This document shows positions 34,769-45,057 of a DNA stretch of 64,000 nucleotides, in pieces; within the stretch, counting starts at the first letter, position 1; each line of letters opens with the position of its first letter. Origin of the DNA: Ganoderma boninense. Its lineage: Eukaryota > Basidiomycota > Agaricomycetes > Polyporales > Polyporaceae. The stretch is taken from the NCBI GenBank assembly GCA_002900995.3, contig CM035310.1:765967-829966 (forward strand), written 5' to 3'. Below the pieces are notes generated by a model. The model ran no database searches. It was not told the origin of the DNA and saw nothing but the letters and a program-made list of their open reading frames with translations. A program made the position numbers and the translations under genes.

Positions 34769-37624
34769 TAGAGCGGAGACAGAACGCCAGGGCTGGGCTG
34801 GGGTGGGATGGGGCGGTCAGATGGGCACTCCGACGCGCGGGGTGGGCAGCGGAGATTACATGACGCGAGCACGGCATGGCGCGGCACCTGTAGAGCCTGT
34901 CTGTCAGTGTCGGTGTCGGCGTCTGCGCGCGGGGGGGGCGTATTGACCATAGGCAGGTGGTGAGGCCGGTGAGGAGCAGGACGGCTGGGTAAGGGTAAGC
35001 GGCGTCACACGCGCAGGGTGCAGGTGCATTGGGTTCCGGCACAAGGACTTGGACACGGACACGGACAAGGACAAGGATAAGGACGAGCACGCTGCGAGAA
35101 CGGCGGAACGAGACACGAGAGCGAGGCATAGCGACGAGACAAGGCAAAGCGAGACGAGGGCGTGGATTGTGCCCAGCGGGAGAAGGACTCGGAGGGCGGC
35201 CAAGCGGGCGGAAGATGGCCGGGCGGGTTACCACTGCTACTGCTGCATACTGACGTCCGATGATAACGATGCTTTTTGGCCACTGGGGCTCGTCGGGCGG
35301 GATGCGCCCGACATGGGCATTTGCGGATCCGGCCGCAGCACAGCACCGCACTTCCGCGTTCTGGCTTCTCGCGGCGTGCGCGTGCGCGTGCGCGTGTGCG
35401 CGCAGGACAGCACGCCTGAGCTTGTTCCATCAAGCATCGACGTTCGGAGGGGCTACGCGAGAGCTTCTTGGAGAGCGGCAGCGGCACCCTGCAGGGCGAT
35501 GCATGCGCGTAAGTGCGTAAGTGCGTAAGTTGCTACCCGCCTCTGGAATCGTCGCTGTGGCCCGGCACCAGTCGGCGTGCGTGTGCCCGCGCACGCGTGC
35601 GTGCATTGAATGCGTACCGCATCTGCATCGCACCCGTTCCGTATCCGTAGTATCTGTGCGGCGTTTGCACGGGAGGGGGGGAAGGGCTAAACCTATGATA
35701 GGGTCCGTGAGAGACAGAAAAAGCGCGCTCAGGCTGGTGTTGTCAAGGGTCTATCCGTGAAGATCTCGAGACTCCGGGCGTATGTAGGCTGCAGTAAGTA
35801 GCAAGTAGGGACGACGGGGCCAGGGACGGACGAATGGCAGGGATCGCAGCACAGCGGGTGCGCGCCCCCCGCCGCGTCCCACACGGGGACCGCTTCAGCA
35901 GGCGTGCTCCTCGGGGTCGGAGGACGGCAGGGAGACTTGCATGGAAGCGGGCACGGTGCTCAGGACGCGCGACCCCGTCAACAGTGTGCCGCCGGCGAGG
36001 GGTGGCCAGTGGAGAGCGCAACATTGCCGTTCGGAGATGCGCAGGCTCGACGTTGGACGGGAGGGAGCGCCGCCTGCGGCGGGTGTTTGGTAGGAGGATG
36101 GCCTGCGGCGGCTGATGGCTGACGGGTCCAGTGGCCATGACGAAGGGAACCGGAACTCTCTGCGCCGCTGGTCTGCGGGACATGACGTACGGCGCGCGCC
36201 GATACAGGCATTGTGCTGGGCGGGCGGGCTGGGCTGATCGATAGAGGGGTGTGGCGGAGGGCTGGGAGAGTACGATCCCGAGAGGATAGGCTTCGGATCG
36301 CCCAAGCGGTGTCTTCTGGGCCTCAGAGAATGCTGTACGGCACTCGAGAAAGCATGTCCGTTGCTGCATTCGGGGCGGCGTGTGTGCGTGGCGGACGCGG
36401 CACGCCAACATGACCGGGGGTGGGACGTGCACCGGGGAGGAGACTCGCCGCACGCGCGACACTGCGCGGTCGAGGCTTGGGACCCTGCGCGGCGCAGAAT
36501 GTGCGCCACACATGTAAGGCGCGACCTGGGCCTCAGGTCTCAAGCCTCAGGCATCAGGCCCTTCGCTCAGCACTCGGTCTTCCAGGCGTCGCGAAACTGA
36601 GATAACGTCGAGCGAAAATTTGTGCCGGCATTGGGGATCAAGTGACGGGGGCGAGGGCGACAGGTATGGCGGGGATGAGGTTAAATGAGTGGTTGACGTT
36701 ACGGCCGAGAAGGTGGCCTGCCCCAAACGCGAGCCGCGGCCGCGCAGTAGGAGGAGGAGGCCAATTACGACGCGAAAGGGTCGATACCAGGGCGAAATGA
36801 AACTCAACGTCACTTCGGACGCGAGAGGGAGGGACAGCGCGCGCCAGGTGTGCGTTCATAGATCGCCAGAGCCCGGCCGGCAAAGTGCATCCGTCCGCTG
36901 GCCAGAAGCGTCGTCGGAGTCGCCCCAGAATCCAGATGCGTTCGCAGGAGCGAGCGAGAAGGCCGATGGACATTGAAACTTGGGTGGTGCTGGTGCTGGC
37001 GGCCGCGCGGGGAGAGTGCTGGAGAGTGCACCCGGTGGAAGACTAACCATGGTGATGGCGGGTGGCCAACGATATCGATCGCGAGGCAGCCCGGAGTCGA
37101 GCGTGACGGCGCCGCGGGAGTCGGGACAGCTGCCGCCGGCTTCCGACTCGGACAACGACATCGCCACCGCACCCCCGGCGTGGACGCGTTGTTGTTGACG
37201 GAGCGCAGGGACGTAATCGCGCGAGTTCGAGCTCAGAGCAGTCGGAGACCAGCACCACAGCCTGCACAACCGAGCTCCGCCTCACTCGAGGCTCTCGCAC
37301 CGTGACACCGTGCGGGCGGGCACCGCGGCAGCCGCCGCCCGTGCGCGGATCTGGGTGGGGGGACGAGGATCTCCGCGCGGCAGGACGCGTCCGACGTCAC
37401 GAACGTTCCCCACAGGCACTGTCAGCGGTGCTCGTTCCTGCGCGCCGTCGCCCACGCTCCTTTTCCCCGCCCATCGCCATCTCCCATCCCCACTGCCACC
37501 CCCCACACCTCCGCGTCTCCATTTATCCGATCCTGAGTCGTCGAGCTTCAACTTCAGCTTGTGAAGGGAGCTTACCGTGCCACATCACCGCTTGAACTCG
37601 AACTCGAAGTTGAACATCATCGCG

Positions 37625-38473
37625 ATGGCGCGGAGCAAACGTCGTGCGGAGCCCGAGGCGGATTCCAAGAAGAGAAAAAAGTAACGTCGCTCTCATCTTT
37701 GCGCGCGGTGCTGTGTACAGTGTCACGAACCGAGCCCCTCGCGATCGCTGCCGCCCCCCTCATGCACATTCCGCAACATTGAACAAACAAACAACCGATC
37801 ATTGGACCTCCTATTGAATACTCAAAACGCCTCTACCCCCTCTCTGTCGCAATCGCCACTTCCAATCCATCGACACGACCATGAACTCTTGAACGTACGA
37901 ACGATGGCGCGAATGAAGGGCGAAGCGGGATGAGGACGAGGACGACTTCGAGGCCAGTGGCGCAGACTCGGACGAGGGCATCGACAATGGTACGTGTGAA
38001 CGCCCCCCCCCACCCCCTTCACATTCATTCCTTCCGTCGTGCCGTCAATGCTGTATCGCCACGCCGATCTAAATGAACCATTCATACTGAATCCATCCGC
38101 AGACGAGCTCGAGGCCCTGAGCACGGCGAACATCATCACAACCGGCCGGCGCACGCGCGGCGTCCGCGTCGACTACACCAAGGTCGAGGGGTTCGACAAG
38201 GACGACGACGATGAGGACGACGAGGACGAGCCCAAGGCCAAGAAGTCCAAGAAGCCGAAGCCGTCGTCGTCTTCGTCGAGCAAGGACAAGGGCAAGGACA
38301 AGGGCAAGCCGAGCTCGAGTGCGAAAAAGGCGGCGTCGCCGCCGTCGAAGCCGGTGAAGAAGGCCAAGAAGGTCATCGAGAGCGATGAGGAAGAGGAGGA
38401 AGAGGAGGAGGAAGCAGAGGCGAGCGACAAGAACGAGGAAGAGGAGGAAGAGGAAGAAGAGGATGAAGACTGA
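37625..38473 (+). CDS. CHZ1-like H2A.Z histone chaperone
   Basis: Small acidic nuclear protein predicted to chaperone H2A.Z-H2B dimers. The key evidence is the CHZ motif ALSTANIITTGRRTRGVRVD, matching the (N/I)I-x-GRRTRG core of Chz1. Three exons fit in phase. The first (37625-37680, MARSKRRAEPEADSKKRK) ends at a GTAACG donor. The second (37919-37990) reads RDEDEDDFEASGADSDEGID. The third runs from about 38102 to the stop at 38473. The C-terminal half is Lys/Ser-rich and ends in a long Glu/Asp run. The first intron (238 nt) has a weak acceptor, so the N terminus is less certain than the rest. The gene is convergent with acyl-CoA oxidase, 328 nt apart. Confidence 0.75.
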
Positions 38474-38800
38474 GAACGGGTCCGCTGATGGAATTGCAAG
38501 CCCAGTGTTGTCGGCTTTGTGGTTTCTTGTTGGTTTCGAACACCTCGGCGTACCGTCCGTGTCTGGGGTATGCCTGACTCCATATCCGTGGGTAGTATAC
38601 TGTACATTACATGAAAATCAATTCCAAGCGAGTTCAGCTTGTCAGAGGTGTAAAAATGTCCTGCCGTTGCGCGACCAGGCAACGGTGACCATGCTCATGC
38701 ATTAGTGCAAACGAGAAGTGGACCACACCACACCTGAAAATACCATGCAGTCCCCCAACATATTGCGAGGATCGCGCACTGAGCTCGTATCGCATACGCT

Positions 38801-41670
38801 CTACAACTTCGCCCTTGCGAGCCGTTGTCCGCGCTCGAGCATCGGCTTGATGTACTTCTGCACCCGGGGTAAACATCCCTTGGCAAATTGCCACAGCGAG
38901 GACCAAACGCACCTCGTAGCCCTCAGGTATCTCAGACTCGTTCAGAGGTTCCGATTGCGCCATCTTGTAGAGTGTTTCGTACGCGTTCCCATCGTATCGC
39001 CCGAGTGCACTGCAAACACTCGGTCACTCAACCCTCCCCCAATCTCCATCCCCTTTCAGTGCAGACAATCGACTCACCTATCCAGCTCCCAATCCGAGAA
39101 CCCAAACCCGTCCGAGAGCCCAATCGCCTCCGGGAGCAGCTCCTCGCAAAGCCTTTTAATCGCTACACGCAGCTCCCTGGACGGGTCCCCCACGGAGCCC
39201 GCCTTGCTCAGCAGACCGAACGACAGGACGTCGGCCAAGCCGCTCTCCACTGTCGTCAGCAAGTACTGTCCCACAAGAACGTCAGAGGTAGCAGTCCTCG
39301 GAGAAGGCAGGCGGCACAAACCAGGGTATACAGCTTCCGGAGGACAGCCGCCTCCTTTCCGCTGATGCTGACGTCCAGCCCGTCGATGATGTCGCCGACC
39401 TGCGCAGCGACGAACGCGTCCGTGACCGCGCGCGAGACGCGCTGGTCCATGCTCGCGTCCGGGTCTGCATCACACTTCGCCCGCTCGCGCACCATGCACG
39501 CTGCGCGCCGCTCCAGCAGCTCGACCACTCTGCGGGGGTTGCCCCATCTGGCTCTAGACACCGCACCTGCACTAGCAGCACCGACATCCGCGAGCCTGCG
39601 CAAGTACGCCTCGTTCGGCGCGAGCTCGACGCTGACAGGCCCGGCTCGGGCAGTGACACGGGCGAACGCCTTGAGCGCGGCACGCACTACCTGGCCGTCG
39701 AGCACGAAGTTGTCGCCCTCGAACGTCGCGGCGGGGACGTAGTCTGCGTAGAGCCGGCCCACGCCCGCGAACGCGCTGAAGCCGTGCCCGCCCATCGACC
39801 GGCGCGCGGTCTCGAGGTCCGCGGCCGCGTGCGTGGTCACGAGCACCTTGAGCCCGGCGGTCGTCGCGTGCATCGAGGGCAGGAGGGAGGTGTCGCCGTT
39901 CGCGAGGCGGGCGAGGAGCGCTGTGAAGCGGTCGTCTGCGTGTGCGGGGGGTGAGAGTTTAGAGTGGGAGGAGGGGCGTGGTGAGAGAGAGGGAGAGAGG
40001 AGAGAGAGGAGAGAAGGGAGAGAGGGAGAGAGGAGAGAGGGAGAGAGGAGAGAGGAGAGAGGGAGAGAGGGAAGAGAGGAGAGGGAGAGAGGGAGAGAGG
40101 GAGAGAGGGAGAGAGGGAGAGAGGGAGAGAGGGAGAGAGGGAGAGAGGAGAGAGGAGAGAGGGAGAGAGGGAGAGAGGGAGAGAGGGAGAGAGGAGAGAG
40201 GGAGAGAGGGAGAGAGGGAGAGAGGGAGAGAGGGAGAGAGAGAGAGAGGGAGAGAGGGAGAGAGGGAGAGAGGGAGAGAGGGAGAGAGGGAGAGAGGGAG
40301 GGACGCACGAGGTTGCGGCCGAGGAGGATGAAGACGTAGGCGCGGGCGAGGATGGGCAGCAGGCGGTGATATACGGAGGGGTATTTTATTACTTGCTGCT
40401 CGAGCCCGTCTTCGCCTCTTGTGCCTTGTCGCCGGATAGTCGCATAGCGGATGGCGATAGTCACAGCTAGGAGGGGACATCGGAAATCAGATATGAGCAA
40501 GAATATGGTGACATCGTACATACCTCGGGCAATTGTCCATCCGGCAGAGCTCACCATGCTAGAGCAAGATCGAACCACACACATGGTGAAGTCAAGGAGG
40601 GGCGTACCTCGACCTGATGTACAGCATCTTGAGCGAGAGCAGCACAGTCAGCATCACCGTGGCACACAGAGTAGGACACTCACTCCTCCATAGCTCAGCT
40701 TCGCATGCGGTGGCCGCACATACTCGCCCTCGTTCGTCACGTCCGCAAACGCGCTCAGCATCTGCTCCTTCGGGATCCTTACCCTCTCGAACCGCGCAAA
40801 TCCGTTGTCGACCGCCGCGAACCCGCCCATCGCCTTCGGCCCAATGTCCCCGATCGTGATCCCCGGCAGCGTCCGGTGGTCCTCGAGAGATCGCAGCTGC
40901 ACGAAGAACAGGTGCGGGCCCGCGTCGCGGCCCGACGGGAGGATAAGCCGCGCCTGGACGACCCCGTGCGTCGCGGTCCTGCCGAGGGCCCCGATCCACC
41001 ACTTTGCTGCGGTCGGGGTGGGCGTGTGCAGCTCGAACTCGCGCGAAAGGGGCAGGTAGGTCGCGGTGGTCTCGAGGGCGGCGACGTTGGTGCCGTGGCC
41101 GAGCTCGGTCTGGAGGTAGCAGCCGAGGATGCCGCGGTGTGCGATGAGGGCGGCGTACTTTGCGTGCAGCTCGGGGGAGCCCTGGGACTTGATGATGGGC
41201 TCGAATGCTACGGGTTGCGGGGTGGAGGGGAATGGACATGCTTGGTACGGCGAGGGTGCGGGCTCTGAGGAGAGGATTGGACGTACCTGCCATGTGGAGC
41301 TGGATGGGGAGGGGCTCGTCGAGGATCTTGAATGCGAGGGCCACATCCTCGGCGGACCACTGGTGCTTCTCCGCTATCTCATGCACACGGTTCGTCATAG
41401 CCAGCCCGCGGGTGTAGAGCTGTGTGCGGGTGAGGAACGGTCGGCGAGACTTGTCGAAGATGGGGTCGTTGGAGAGGATGGCCAGGATGCGTTGGTGAGC
41501 CTCCCAATCCGTCTCGCCTGCACGAATAGCCCATCAGCTCGCTGGACCTAGGCAGCTGGTGGTTTGTACGACTTACCCCAAAGGTACACCGACAGCTTCT
41601 TTGGGTCGACGGTAGACATCTCCCGGGCCCGTTTCATGTCTGCTACATTCTGATTCTGTGAGTCGATCAT
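38801..41670 (-). CDS. Peroxisomal acyl-CoA oxidase (intact copy M)
   Basis: FAD-dependent first enzyme of peroxisomal beta-oxidation, turning acyl-CoA into trans-2-enoyl-CoA and H2O2. The start at 41670 ([15 protein letters not shown]) leads into KLSVYLWG and, across an intron, [14 protein letters not shown]. Core motifs follow: [37 protein letters not shown], then [16 protein letters not shown]. The C-terminal domain has [51 protein letters not shown] and [13 protein letters not shown]. The last exon, after a 55-nt intron, reads [21 protein letters not shown] is a PTS1 peroxisomal signal. One intron holds a long purine octamer repeat. Head-to-head with U6, 262 nt apart. Confidence 0.92.
39983..40303 (+). 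repeat. GAGAGGGA octanucleotide array inside the acyl-CoA oxidase gene
   Basis: About 320 nt of almost pure purine on the plus strand, mostly an 8-nt unit with local 5- and 6-nt slips. It lies between the exon ending LLGRNL and the exon starting [10 protein letters not shown]. In the gene's own frame it stays open as Ser/Leu/Pro low complexity. It is most likely an intron, because other acyl-CoA oxidases have no such insert. Confidence 0.92.
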
Positions 41671-41883
41671 GTTCGGGTTTGCAGCCGTGAGTATCGTGTC
41701 CTTGAGTCCTCACTTATGGCTCGCAGCTCAGAGCAGCGCACAGAAGAGCTTTTTGGCGACAAAACATGCATGACGCTGATGGCGGTGGTCATGAGAAGAA
41801 CGACCGGTCAATGAGGAACTCCGGCTGCCGGCAGCGCTCATTGCCGCCCTCAGACAGCGCCAAGGGCACCCCGCGAGTCGAAC

Positions 41884-41915
41884 AAAATGCACAACTCAAG
41901 CGGCGACGATCACTC
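41884..41915 (+). promoter_or_regulatory. Conserved U6 upstream element, copy M
   Basis: Counterpart of the element at 6712-6743. It sits at -48 to -17 of U6 with the same spacing and core TGCACAACTCAAGC, although the DNA on either side is less conserved. No canonical TATA box is visible at -30. Confidence 0.5.
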
Positions 41916-41931
41916 GATTGGAAGAGTAAAT

Positions 41932-41955
41932 GTCCCCTTCGGGGTGACATACGAA

Positions 41956-41986
<31 letters not shown>

Positions 41987-42047
41987 GGCCCCTGCACAAG
42001 GATGACACGCTTTCCCGGAGTGGTAGACCTACGGGTCTCAATATTTA
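41932..42047 (+). ncRNA. U6 spliceosomal snRNA, copy M
   Basis: Second U6 gene, same features as the one at 6576-6695: 5' stem-loop, ACAGAGA box, the segment GCATGGCCCCTGCACAAGG, the 3' hairpin (AGACCTACGGGTCT) and a T-rich end with TTTT at 42048. It is transcribed away from acyl-CoA oxidase and towards F-box C. The full transcript region is identical to copy L. No intron is visible. Confidence 0.93.
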
Positions 42048-42051
42048 TTTT

Positions 42052-42614
42052 CTTTCTCTCCGCCAAACCGACCTTCCTTGATTTGGGGTACGTGTCATCT
42101 CCGATCTTCTTGGTCTATGCCCCACACCATGTTTTTTTCTGCTGTGCAACTCCGTGGTTCAGTGTTGTCGACACCGCCTGGCCCAACTTCTGTTCCGCTA
42201 CAGTATCCATGGTCCATAGGAGAGCGGTCAGGGGTATCGACTCCCCTCTCATCCAACCACTACGAGCACAGGCCTTCTGGAGCACCTCTCGGACGATATA
42301 CTAGTGATCCTCTCTACGGGTTTCTTCGCGTGGTGTAAGTGCGTTGCTGCAAGTTAATATAAGTAAGTAGTTTCATATGTTACACCAGCTGGGCGAGGCC
42401 CCCTAACGTTGTTGCCGGTGCTCGACTTTTTCCTTCTCACTCACGCCGTCTTCTTCTTGCAGGGAAGGACAGGAGATCGATGTATCATGCGTTCAACGTC
42501 CCAATCACTGTGACTCAAAGTTGAAGAGCCATGCTTATGCTCACCAACCACCAAATTGTTGACTTATAATCAAGGATCACTGTCGTTCGGACACTGTTGC
42601 GGATTGCCCGGCAC
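42052..42614. repeat. U6 / F-box C spacer, copy M
   Basis: Spacer between U6 and F-box C, homologous to 5976-6575 (inverted) and in part to 56330-56640. A frame rich in Ser/Pro is open near 42078-42338 but is not conserved between copies, so I do not call a gene. It presumably contains the F-box C promoter. Confidence 0.5.
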
Positions 42615-44124
42615 ATGCGCACTCAACCTCACAATCCCGAATCTGGGGCCATCGATATGCTTCCGGTCGAGCTGCTCCTCCAAGTCTTCGAACAATTGGA
42701 TCGCAATGTACTTTCGACTTGCATGCAGGTCTGTAGGCGTTGGTGCGGTATCGCAAGCCATTGTTTCTTCGCCACGGTTTCCATCAGATACTCTCAACGC
42801 CGACCCATATTCAAGCATTTTCGAGCGCACCCTGAGTTTGCGGCATACGTCAAGGAGTTGGAGTTGCGTTTCTTCGACGGGCCCCAGTGTAGACTCTGCA
42901 GGCACTCATGCAACTGGCAACATGCGATCAGCCCACGCCCATTCGACGTCCAGCTGCTCGCGTCGGCTCTTCCCTTTCTCACCAATCTCACCTCGCTCCA
43001 CATATCGGGCTATGACAACAAGAGCGACGTCCGAACTTCGCTACTGGGACCCATACCACGACGTCCACGCACCCCTGTCCCCCTCCAGCGACTGACCCTC
43101 AGATTTTGCGCGAACGGCGCTCTGATTCTTCACGGGCTGCTTTCCCTTTTCACTGTTGACACTCTAGTGATGCACCCAGCTCCGTTGCCGACATACAGCG
43201 GCAAGTCTGGCGCGCCGGTCGAAACCCTCTTCCCATCAGCATCCCTCACGCTCCAGAATCTAGTGGTCCGCGGGAACACAAGGCACTTCTACGACTTTTT
43301 CGAGCGAGTCCTAGTTCCTGACAGGCTTCATGGGCTTGCCACATGCAACGTGGGGCAGGGCGGTCTCCCATACCTCCACCAGTTCCTCCTGTCCCCCGTC
43401 GCCCAGAACCTACTGAGCATCACCATCAGCGGCATCCAGGATCTATATGGCTCGCCTCAGACTCTCGCGTTGACTACGTCGGCGCGCGAAATGCTCGGCG
43501 CAGCCATCGCACAGTGCCCGCACGTCCAATACGTCCGGGTCGGCCTCGTACATTGCGGGTGTGTGTACGAGGACCCCCTCTCGCCACGCGACGCGTTGTG
43601 CCCATTACTCGCGAATCTCCCCACGAGCCTCCGCGCGTTCTCACTGCACGTCTGGCTATTGATCCCTCCGTGGCGGCCATTTGGCAACGCGGCGAGAAAC
43701 TGGACGAGCGCAGCGAGAAGCTGGGACAGCGTTGTGAGAACCCTTGCCGCCGTCGACGTGTCCCTCGACCCTGCCGGGGAGGGGAGGGGGTTTCGGCATC
43801 TGCGGAGGGTCGAGCTGCACGTGCACTTCTGGGCTGAAGGGGGCTCCCCATGTAACGTTGAAGAGAGGCCCGAGAAGCAGGACATCAAGCGCGTCGCCGC
43901 GCAGCTCCCGAGGCTCACGGCCACTGATTTGCTGCGGGAATTTTGGGTTGATAGCGGGGTGGATGACGTGTGCCACAGCGGTGAGTCGCTCCTGGATTCG
44001 CTTTGAGCTCCTCGATCGCAGAGCAATGGGAGAGCGAGAGCTGACTGAATTTGGCTCGCCTGCTCTTGAACTTCCCTCAGAGGTCTTAGCCGACGTGTAC
44101 TGGCCATCCGACTCGGAGATGTAG
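42615..44124 (+). CDS. F-box protein C (intact copy M)
   Basis: Predicted F-box protein of 469 aa in two exons: 42615-43980 and 44081-44124 (donor GTGAGT, acceptor CCCTCAG). The F-box is at the N terminus (MLPVELLLQVFEQLDRNV, STCMQVCRRW). The rest is LRR-like with segments such as LPFLTNLTSLHISGYDN, FYDFFERVLVPDRL, LLSITISGIQDL, LPTSLRAFSLHVWLL and LRRVELHVH. The 44-nt last exon gives EVLADVYWPSDSEM, a tail shared by all relatives in this window. The start is the first ATG after an upstream block conserved in the other copies, which lack it. It is the only copy of C with start, frame and end all intact. Probably an SCF substrate receptor; target unknown. Confidence 0.85.
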
Positions 44125-45057
44125 TGGACTCCTGGCCAGGTCTGTGAAAGCTTGAAATGGAGACTTGCTCTACGAATTTATTCCAATGCCCACTCAAGTC
44201 GGTACGGTCCGCTAACGCAACAAGGAAGTAAGCAGAGCGATTTGTACTAGTGCTGTAAATGTGATGACATTCTCCTCCCTTCACTACCAGAGTCTTTACA
44301 GCTTCACGAACGGTCTTTGTGTTATAAACCTTGTCCGCCGACCTGCGAGTCATAGGCGAGTCCAGCCTCGTGCCGCTGGACGCACTCAACCTCCTTTTCT
44401 CGCGGTACCGCGGCGACACGAGTGGCTTCACGATCTGTCACTACCTCGCGTCAAGGACGCGCACCATCCACAATATGAGGATACCGGAGACTCGTCCGCG
44501 CGCAACTGCCTATGGCTCCATCTATCCGTGATCGAGGTGCGCTAGGGGTCCTCTGGTGCGGCTGCTCGCGCGCATGACAAACTTGTTTGCGCAAATCTCG
44601 GAGCTGGTGAGCGCGGTCTCCCGGCGTACGAAGTGCGTGCTCCGGGCACCCGAAAGGTTTGCGGGATACAACCGCCGAGTTCACGCAGATGCGAATACTG
44701 TGGCAACACTCCAGTGTTGGAGTTCGACTTGCAACTACATGTGCCTATTTTAGCAAATAAGGCATTCGACAGCCCGTCGCGACAGACTCAGTAGGAGTAA
44801 AGTAATTCGCGGCTGCGGTGGTCAGAGCACCCACGAGATTACCTCTGGGTTTGCCAATGCCGAATCGCAGCAGAATGCCCCCACCGACTCCCCCGCGAAT
44901 CGCTATAACTGACTATTTGTGGTACAAGGCCCGGGAAATTTGCATTTCGGCTTTCGTGAGAGTATTGCGGTCGCTTAAGCGCTGGCATGCTCACCGCAGT
45001 GCAGCCAATTTGCTCCCAGGCTTTCTTTGACTCCTCCACCACAAGACTGTCGACAAC
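44125..45057. other. Intergenic; 3' flank of F-box C shared with block R
   Basis: About 930 nt. Positions 44131-44345 match the inverted DNA at about 54500-54690 (for example CCAGGTCTGTGAAAGCTTGAAATGG), so the duplication extends beyond the gene. From 44345 to 44760 some frames are open but in mixed phases and unrecognised. No gene called. Confidence 0.45.

Larger units (their letters stand above)
30944..37624. other. Gene-poor region of about 6.7 kb with simple repeats
   Basis: No coding frame here carries a recognisable domain or a convincing exon chain on either strand. The first kilobase is C/T-rich and is probably a long 3' UTR. Further along are simple repeats: CTCAGT and CTGCCCC runs near 31660-31860, a TTAGG array at 32405, a GTTC array at 33117, GGACCA and GGACAC runs near 33575 and 35045, and G-rich runs at 34743. 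Confidence 0.45.

Noticed and set aside
33435..36543. Several long frames (e.g. 33435-34520 minus, 35743-36543 minus)
   Set aside because: They overlap other frames, include simple-repeat translations and lack any recognisable domain.
39256..40584. One 442-codon frame running through the purine repeat as a single protein
   Set aside because: Both ends are acyl-CoA oxidase exons and the middle is the repeat; treated as exons flanking an intron.
42078..42338. Ser/Pro-rich frame next to U6 as a small gene
   Set aside because: Not conserved as a frame in the homologous spacers at 6.3 and 56.5 kb.
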